Assembly: GCA_022606135.1 (NCBI GenBank) | Contig: JABYQN010000017.1 | Coordinates: forward strand, 124,001-188,000 | DNA: 64,000 nt | Reading direction: 5' to 3' | Source of the DNA: Fomes fomentarius | Taxonomy: Eukaryota; Basidiomycota; Agaricomycetes; Polyporales; Polyporaceae | Part shown: in pieces, positions 57,059 to 64,000 of the stretch | How the letters are laid out: every line of letters starts with the position of its first letter | Numbering within the stretch: position 1 is the first letter of the stretch | Position numbers and translations under genes: made by a program | The notes under the pieces: model-generated | Told to the model about the DNA's origin: nothing | What the model saw: the letters and a program-made list of their open reading frames with translations, nothing else | Database searches by the model: none

Positions 57059-59303
57059 TCATATCGTGAAATTTCCCCTCCCTTCCGGCAGCTGCGGCAC
57101 AAGTACTTTGACGGCCTGCTTGTCGAATTTGCTCCCCTTGTCGTCCGTGGAGTCCCCGCCGAGGGCCGAGCCTCCCGCGGTGCTAGAGTCGAGTGAGAAC
57201 GCATTCGACGGCGTCGCAAAGCTAATGTGTGTGTCTGTTCGTCTTGGATGAGGGACGTCCCATGTCTCGAGAGCTGTGTGCGGCCGTCGATGGCCGCTTT
57301 GGTGGTCGTGCGAGCTCATCTCGAATCCTTCGAGGAGGCGGTTCGAGAGCGATCGCCGCGAGTTCAATCTGGCATGACATCGGGTACATGAGCGACAGTT
57401 CACGTTCACGTGGAGGATGGGAGGGAAGGGAGACGTACACAGCGAGGACTGAGTTGGCATAGAGCTTGACACCGACTATGCTGATGCCGATGTAGATGAA
57501 GTTTCCGGGAAGAATGATGGCCTGATGACGCAACCAAATGAGTGGTGAGCACGCACGCAGGAAGCCGGCCAAAAAGGACAGCAGTACTCACAAAAATGAA
57601 GCAGAGCAGGCCGACGATACTTGTCAAGAGACCTGAGAAGAGAACGTAAGGGGGTATGAGCCGTTGATGGACACTCCCGCACGCACCTGTGTTGATTGTG
57701 TAGATGACAAGAACCTCGATAGTCGAGTCCGTCCTGCATATCAATGTTAATGCGTAGATGAGAGTGCTGCTCCGGTGAGAGTCACTGGACGGCGGCTCAC
57801 CGGGAGAAACCCGTCCGACTACGTAGCAGGATGGCGATTAGTGTACCCGTCAAGAGAATGTCGACAAGCACCGCACAGCCGAACAGCGCAGAGATCATCC
57901 ACTACATCCATCGCACACCACAGAGGTCGTCAGCATGTATTCATATGCAGCACGAGGCGAGTGAGGGGGTACCAGTGACGTACGCTAGCATGTTGGAAGT
58001 CTTCCAAACTCAATATGAAGCTGTACGTGTATCACCCTCGTGTGTGAGCGGAGAAGGGTCGTGCGTGGTATGGAATTATGGGAGACTTACCCCTCGACAG
58101 ACGCAGCTGTGCAGTATTGAGATGAGCTTGAGTCATGCTCTCAGTCAGAGGAAGCACGTACAGATAGTGAAGCCTGTCCGCGCCGGATGCACAATGAGTA
58201 CGATGCCCGTGGAGTCCACAAGCAGAGTAGCATACCAAGGATGACGAGCATGATGAGGCCCTGTGCCGTGACATGAGTACTGGGTGAAGGCGCAGAACTC
58301 AATCACTGGAAACATACCGCGAACGCAACGAGGTATCGATAGCGCGGCCCGACTGCACCGGTATGAGCGGAAGTCGCCGCTGAGGAGTCAATACAGACTT
58401 ACCGAGCCAGACTCGACGTGCGTAGAAACTGCGGGTCCGACCAAATTCAGCAAGCGCAGGACGCTGGGAATACCAGTGGACAATAAATGCACCTTTGACA
58501 GACTAGGATCGTGACTCCCTTGAGACACCGACACGGAGATGCGGTTAGGATATGCAAGCCGTGATGAACCAGGGGTTGTGGGAATGGAGCTTACCGTGAG
58601 TGGAGTCAAGAGCTGCGACGGAGATGGGTTAGCCATCGGAATGAGATGGTTCATATTCATTCCCACTTACTCGCGTCGTCCTGATAATACCCGCGATTCG
58701 TGAATTCTAGTCCGTGGCCGCCATATATATCGGAGAACTAACCAATGTCCCATCGCGAGCGTTTCAGGATGGAAGTAGTTCGTGATGAGGCGGTAGTAGC
58801 TGATCGCCAGATTGTCAGCGGACGATCGTGGAACACTCCATTCCGCGATATATGTTGCACGCACCAAGCAGCGATCACCAGCATTGTGTGCAGCGTTTCA
58901 AGAGTCCTAACAATACCCATAGTGACGAAATTAGCCCACATCCAGACGGGTCGGCGCACTTGTCGACCGAACTCACACAATCGTCGTCACCTGGGGGCTG
59001 ATTCAGCATCACATTTCTCAGAGTAGAGCCAGGATGCACGCACCAGGCATTTGAGCAACGGTATGTCTGACTGGTACAGTCGGAAGTACCTGTAGGTCTG
59101 ATGAAGCGTAAGGCCATACAACCTGTGAGGGAATCTGTGTCAGATCATCTCAACAAGAGCAAGGACAATACGCACATGAATCCAAACACCGCTCCTAAGA
59201 ACAGCGCGCCATATGTATTCTCCAGCGCGGGCGCAGCACCCGAGGCGGGGGCGCTTGGCATATCCGCGAGAAGCCCGAAGTCGAAAGAGCGAGGGAAATA
59301 CAT
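57059..59303 (-). CDS. DUF6534 multi-pass membrane protein
   Basis: This is a gene with many small exons, read on the minus strand. ATG 59303 (MYFPRSFDFGLLADMPSA) is followed by 'ALENTYGALFLGAVFGFM', 'LYGLTLHQTYRYFRLYQSD', 'TMGIVRTLETLHTMLVIAA' joined to 'CYYRLITNYFHPETLAMGHW', 'LSTGIPSVLRLLNLVG', 'WMISALFGCAVLVDILLTGT', 'LIAILLRSRTGFSR', 'TDSTIEVLVIYTINTG', 'LLTSIVGLLCFIF', 'GNFIYIGISIVGVKLYANS' and 'LNSRRSLSNRLLEG', then a Ser/Thr-rich cytoplasmic tail ending at 57059. The 'KLYxNSxLAxLNSR' end is the hallmark of this basidiomycete family of unknown function, with about seven membrane helices. A second in-frame ATG at 59261 is possible. Exons in the 58,100-58,700 part are least certain. Confidence 0.82.
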
Positions 59304-61375
59304 GGAGCCTTGAGCGATGAAGCCCGGGAATGTCAGGGTTCTTGTTAGCGGCCCTGCCAGCGAGTGATATAGGTGTGGAATGATGGATGACAGCTATGGG
59401 GGTTGTGTGGATGGCGTTTCACGGTATCAGTACAATGTCCGAAGACCGAGACTTCAGCTGTCAACGTCAACGTATTAGACAGAACAAGGTGCGCTCGTAG
59501 CGGCAGGGAGACAGAGGGGATGGCCTATCGATGCGGCCGCAGGACGACCGCACATAATCGAACGCCTGTTCTGCACCCGTGGCCGTATTGCCACATTTTT
59601 GGTGAGAGTTCATGCCTTGGGCCGTGGGTAGCGTCAGCGGACAAGGGTTCTGCCTCGTGGGATCGTCAATGAAACCGTAGACGGGTACTCGGCGTGTCAA
59701 GTGCAAACTTAGAATACAGGTGGTGAGAATGCTCGGGCGCGCATCATGAGCCAATTGTAGCTGCGGAAGTGGGGCTCTGCCCACTTCCGTAAGATTGCTG
59801 CTGTGTGCGTTGAGGCCCAGCCAAGAAGTAGTAGCACAGGACACAGTTATATTTTGCGGGATGGGGCGATGGCATGAGTTCCGGAAGGCAGACCACATCG
59901 ACAACACATGGACAGAGTGTCGCGTTAGATTACGAGAACCAGCGACATCGTGCCGATGAGTGCCCGCGTGGAGCAGGGCTATGTAATGTCCATGCTTCTC
60001 GGCAATGCCTTTTGACGCTGCGAAGCCGTCAGCAGCAATCAAGGCCTGAAGAGCAGTCTCAAGACGACTGATCGAGGATCCAACAGATCACCATATATAA
60101 GGATGGAGTGACCTCCTACGAGTACTACGTACGCCCCGAAACTTGATTAGACACCTTGCCGTCGTTTCGGATCGCGGTGGAAATTAACTTCAATAGAATG
60201 TCGCCAGTCGTGCGACTGATAGCATGCGATCGTCAAGGAGTAGAGCATAGCATTCCCATCAGGGAACCGCTGTACGACGGTTTGCAAATGAGTTGTATCA
60301 ATGGGATGTCAGGGGGCTCGAGCGGCTTCGTCGAGGAGCTTCCCGTTGATAGCCTCTAGATTCGGAGAAAAAAGACCCTGGGGGTGAAAGCGGCGAACTG
60401 AGTCGCCACATGCCTTCACGCGCGGAAATGAATGGCCTCTGAACGGAATAGGAATAAGGCATCCCACCCCGCGCGCACATTTGCGGACGACCACATCGAA
60501 GCATATCTCCCGTCAGAGCGCATAATCGAGCATCCACCTCAAGTGATCCTAAAGTATGTGAGTACGAAAGCGGAGAAGTGGAGAATCCGATGCCCGAATA
60601 CTTGGCGATATGACGTAGTTGCACATTGAATGACTGAAGTCTGTAGGATAGTTTGCGAGTCGAGGAGTCCTCGTCGTCATTGTACAGCATAGACGTGGCC
60701 CACGAATTGACGATGTGATGGCTGCGTCCAGTGCTGCCAAGAACAAGTTCGGCGAGAGAAGTGATTGAATACGTCAGCTCCTAGCTTCCCGGTGCTCTTA
60801 TAACCATCGGCTGCGAGGGCCTCTCTCACACGCGACATGTGAGAGCACGTCTGGAGCGCATCTAGTCTCGTGTGACCACGGGCAGAAACGTCGCACGTCC
60901 GGAGCATCGTGGCATGTCCATTACTCACCAGAGCGTAGATCGACCATCCTTGTCCAGTCAATCTTATGCCAAGCACAAAGGTAGCTTGATTGCTCTATTT
61001 CCGCCTATTCCCCCGACGAAAGAGATCAGTCGAAAACAGACCTCAGGAAAAAGGTACGTTTCTGAGGCCGATGACGATCCACTCGCCTGCTTGCCCTGTT
61101 GTTAACCCGTAACTACGACATTCCATTCAAGAGAAGAGGTACCTTCATAAGTGCTGTAGTTCCCGTGGTCGCTCGAGAAAACCTATAATGGAGTGGTGAA
61201 ACTGATGATGGGAGGAGAGAAGGAGCAACTGCTGGATAGACGCTTAGGACAGCGGGACCCTGCACTGGACCAAGTAGTACCTCCCAATCACCATCCTAAG
61301 TCCTGGCTTGTCGGTCAGCATGATCCTAGTTTTCCCCTAAGTCCTCACCGCCGACCGCCTTGCCACGTACCATCC
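59304..61375. other. Gene-poor stretch
   Basis: About 2 kb with no supported gene. A long minus-strand frame (59467-60042) has no domain and unconvincing composition. Two short minus-strand stretches, 'IAADGFAASKG' (about 60030) and 'ALAADGYKSTGKL' (about 60800), resemble each other and may be relics of one exon. The last about 180 bases are an open frame and upstream region of the methyltransferase gene. Confidence 0.4.
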
Positions 61376-62098
61376 ATGTCGTCGTCGTCCGCGAGCTCCC
61401 CGCCCTCGCCAAAGATGGAGGCGTCGGCCTCGGTCTACACAACCTTCGCTCTCCGCCTGTACGACTTCGTCGTCCTCGCGGTCTCCAACACCTTCGCCTG
61501 GCGCTGTCGCACAGGCGCGATCCAGCTCCCCTTCTACCAACAGCACCTCGCCGAGGGCGCCCACCTCGAAGTCGGCGTCGGGACCGGCTACTACCCCGCC
61601 GCTTCCGCTCGCGCGCTCGCGAAGACGAAGCTCGTCACCCTCCTCGACCTCAACCCGAACACGCTCGTGTATGCGAAGCACAGGCTGGTGAAGGCGGGGT
61701 ACAAGGGCGAGGTCGATGCCCTCGAGCACAACATCTTCACCCCGCTGCAGCAGAGCCTGCGGGGACGGTATGACTCCATCGCGCTTTTCTACGTCTTCCA
61801 CTGCCTACCTGGCCCGCTTCGCAAGAAAGCGGCGGACGTGTTCCGCAATGTCGTCCCCGCCCTCGCGCCGGGAGGTGTTGTGTACGGCACGACGATCCTC
61901 GGTGAAGGCGTGCGACACAACTGGCTCGGGAATCGCTTGCTCGGTCTCTACAACAAGAAGGGTATCTTCGGGAACAGAGAGGACTCGGAGGAGGGGCTGA
62001 GGGATGCGCTTGGCGCGCTGTTCGAGGAATACGAGGTGCGCGTCGTTGGGGTCGTGGCGCTCTTCGTAGGGAGGCGGCCCAAGCCCGCGCAGTCTTGA
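61376..62098 (+). CDS. Class I SAM-dependent methyltransferase
   Basis: It is intronless, 240 residues. ATG 61376 is chosen. The open frame continues upstream to 61193 but begins there without an ATG and is poor in conserved sequence. Motif I is 'HLEVGVGTGYYPAASARAL' (about residues 65-85), the acidic end of strand beta2 is 'LLDLNPNTLVYA', and later strands are 'YDSIALFYVFHCLPG' and 'LAPGGVVYGTTILGEG'. The N-terminal 'LAVSNTFAWRCRT' matches a group of fungal methyltransferases often found in secondary metabolism (family knowledge). The substrate is unknown, and no biosynthetic core gene is in the window. GC content and codon use are higher than in the flanks. Confidence 0.87.
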   Translation: MSSSSASSPPSPKMEASASVYTTFALRLYDFVVLAVSNTFAWRCRTGAIQLPFYQQHLAEGAHLEVGVGTGYYPAASARALAKTKLVTLLDLNPNTLVYAKHRLVKAGYKGEVDALEHNIFTPLQQSLRGRYDSIALFYVFHCLPGPLRKKAADVFRNVVPALAPGGVVYGTTILGEGVRHNWLGNRLLGLYNKKGIFGNREDSEEGLRDALGALFEEYEVRVVGVVALFVGRRPKPAQS

Positions 62099-63028
62099 TC
62101 GCATTGTACGTTCCCGCCTAATCTACTATCACCCCGTTTGACTGATTCCTTCCCAGATGATTGTATATCACTGACATCTTGGTCGACTCGTACTTGTGTA
62201 CAACGGGAACCTTTGACGAGGATGAGGACAGGGCTATAGACTCGAAAATCGACCATGTCGGCGGTTCCGAGGACGATATCGGCTCCTAGCTTGTCGAAAG
62301 GCGATGGCGCCACGCGAATTGCCGATGAAGGTTTGTCTTATCGCCCTACGTGCGCGTGTCTTACAATTCCGCCCGAGGGGTTGCGCGGAACAGTGCCATC
62401 ACTCCACGACGACAGCAGCACCCGATGACTCGATACATCCCGTCGACGTCCATACCTAGTCTTGGAACACGATTGCCTTACCGCGTTAATGAGGTCCAGA
62501 TCAATATGCCTGCTAGCGCAGTGCCACATCCCTCAGCACACTCTCTGCACGTCGGGGTACCTTACACACTGAAGTGAGTGATTGAGCAAGTAGCCCGACA
62601 CGCGATACATCAGCAATGAATTCTATAGAGGTAAAACTTGGCGCATGTTCAGGGGGTATTCTCTGATCGAGGCCGAATAAAGAAAGCATCGGGAGTGTTG
62701 TATCGTCCTGCGAGATCTACACCGTATACGTACGTATTGCACCTAAGACGATGTTTATCACTGTTTTCTCCCTTACGATATGAACACGGTTCTAGTGCAA
62801 GTAGCCTGTCTGTTGCAAAACCTATTCCACTACTCATTTTCGGGATAGCGGGACAAAGGAGCAGGAGCACACGTCCGGCGGCTCGAAAGATATCATACAC
62901 GTTTCGAACGCACTATTCTGTGTAGACTGCGCAGATATCCAGACCAGGGTCACGAAGTGTCTGCTACTCTGCTAGTGTAAGAGACGTGGACATAGAGTGC
63001 ATGCTATGTCAGATACACCCCATGTATA
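62099..63028. other. Intergenic, convergent 3' ends
   Basis: No gene is supported. From about 62,930 the sequence resembles the 3' flank of the split F-box-like gene (about 45,150-45,310), including the TATGTCAGATACACCCC stretch. Confidence 0.5.
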
Positions 63029-64000
63029 TCAGGTGATTTGCGTACCGGGCACCATATTGAAATCATCAATCCGATGGACCTGCTCATAGATCGTCCTCGA
63101 TGGCACGGCATCCGGGAACAATTCCCAAATGCTCGATCGCATGACTTTTGGCATGGCATACGGGAACATTTGGGAGACGAGGACTCGAAAAGCGGGGTCA
63201 ATCTCATCTCCCTTTGTAATGATTCGGAATCTAACGGTCTCCAGAGTGGGAGCCAAGGAAAACAGCGCCCTGAAAAACCAGTCACCGAACGGGATAAACC
63301 TCAACGACAGTCCGAAGTACGTAGGTAGGCAGAAGGTAGCTTGAAGTGTGAGCGTCCGGAGTTTGGGAAGCAGTCGGATCGCGTTGACGCGTCGCAACTA
63401 AACATCGGGTCCCGGTTAGAATCGTGCATGTGCACCAAGTGAAACAACGACACGTACCAGCAAGTGCGGCATGCCCTTGCCGACGCTCTCACCATCGAAT
63501 TGAACGGTGAGGCTTAGCTCCTCGAGATCCCGGAGTCCATGTGCGGCTTGTTGGAAGAACGTCTCGAAGGTCCGGAGGTACCCTGCATGCAAGGACAGCT
63601 CTAACACAACGGGCTGCGCATACTCCATAGTTTCGGGGAGCCACAGCAGGCACCATGTCGTATCGATGAACTTGAGAGAACGGATATGACAAGGCAGTCC
63701 GAGGATGTAGAGTTCCGCCACACAGCTTAGACACGCTGCTTCTAGACGGGGCCAACACTGATTCACAAGGGCATGCATATTCCTTTCACGTGTATCGCGG
63801 AACCAAGCTTCCTCGGTGCTGCTGACCATTCCATCCAATCCTTGGAGGGACACGATGAAGACAGAAAGCTCCGATACGTTGGGATACGTCTTGACCCATT
63901 CGTCCGGCCTCAAGTCTTCCATGTCGTATATGCTAAAGCTCTTGAGGTTGGGGTATATCGGATAACCGGGACGGTACTCAATACCACCCCAGGACATGCA
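63029..64000 (-). CDS. F-box-like/LRR protein paralogue, 3' part (runs off the window)
   Basis: Exons complement(63029..63397, 63458..64000+) match the split gene at 45311. Shared blocks are 'WVKTYPNVSELSVFIVSL', 'CWPRLEAACLSCVAELYILG', 'LPCHIRSLKFIDTTW', 'LPETMEYAQPVVLELSL' and 'LLPKLRTLTLQA'. Without an intron the frame would have TAA and TAG stops, but GTACGT..TTTAG at 63398-63457 with a CTAAC branch-like site gives a clean 60-base intron. This also reveals the hidden intron of the paralogue. The 5' end, including any F-box, is outside the window. The protein probably recognises substrates for a ubiquitin ligase if the F-box is present (inference). Confidence 0.75.

Noticed and set aside
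59467..60042. 191-codon minus-strand frame
   Set aside because: It has no domain, unconvincing composition and no conserved neighbour.
61193..61375. N-terminal extension of the methyltransferase
   Set aside because: The frame opens with GTG, not ATG. The extension is low in conserved sequence, and the ATG at 61376 gives the usual length.

Overview
The window is nuclear DNA of a filamentous basidiomycete, most likely an Agaricomycete and possibly a polypore (inference). The signs are many introns of about 50-60 bases with GT..AG ends, and families typical of mushroom-forming fungi: DUF6534 membrane protein, DUF4246 protein, F-box-like/LRR protein, HSPA12-like Hsp70 proteins, HSL-type esterases and a fungal Copia retrotransposon. 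No rRNA, convincing tRNA, CRISPR array or bacterial-style operon was seen.

Region 1 (1-36,530) is an array built from two gene types. One encodes an atypical Hsp70-family ATPase of about 600 residues, interrupted by about a dozen introns. The other encodes a coiled-coil protein of unknown family (about 420-510 residues, two exons, one conserved phase-1 intron). Five times they stand head to head with a shared promoter: 856-2208(-)/2684-5170(+), 5693-7110(-)/7566-10044(+), 10832-12152(-)/12559-15048(+), 17907-19479(-)/20208-22735(+), and, turned round, 32140-34583(-, Hsp70)/35198-36526(+, coiled coil). There are also an Hsp70 3' end at the left edge, a decayed Hsp70 remnant (16,480-17,700), an Hsp70 copy at 23,666 with a one-base frameshift, and a coiled-coil copy at 27,635 with a predicted N-terminal membrane helix. 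This repeated two-gene module is the main candidate for an undescribed system. Its function is unknown. An ATPase chaperone working with a dedicated coiled-coil partner is an inference from gene pairing only.

Region 2 (29,800-45,200) holds a serine beta-lactamase-like hydrolase, two tandem HSL-family esterases, an intact DUF4246 gene, and degraded copies of all three types, showing repeated segmental duplication, a small internal inversion and mosaic relics.

Region 3 (45,300-52,000) is an F-box-like/LRR gene split by a 5.1-kb Copia element. The element has 347-bp LTRs, an ATACC target duplication, and a primer site matching the anticodon arm of initiator tRNA-Met. Its polyprotein is broken by three in-frame TGA codons and a frameshift.

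Region 4 (52,300-64,000) has another DUF4246 gene with a truncated relic and an inverted relic beside it, an AT-rich gene-poor stretch, a DUF6534 multi-pass membrane protein, an intronless SAM methyltransferase, and the 3' part of a second LRR gene running off the right edge.

Exon boundaries were read by eye from splice consensus and from comparison among the paralogues inside the window. Summed exon lengths are divisible by three in every two-exon model reported here.
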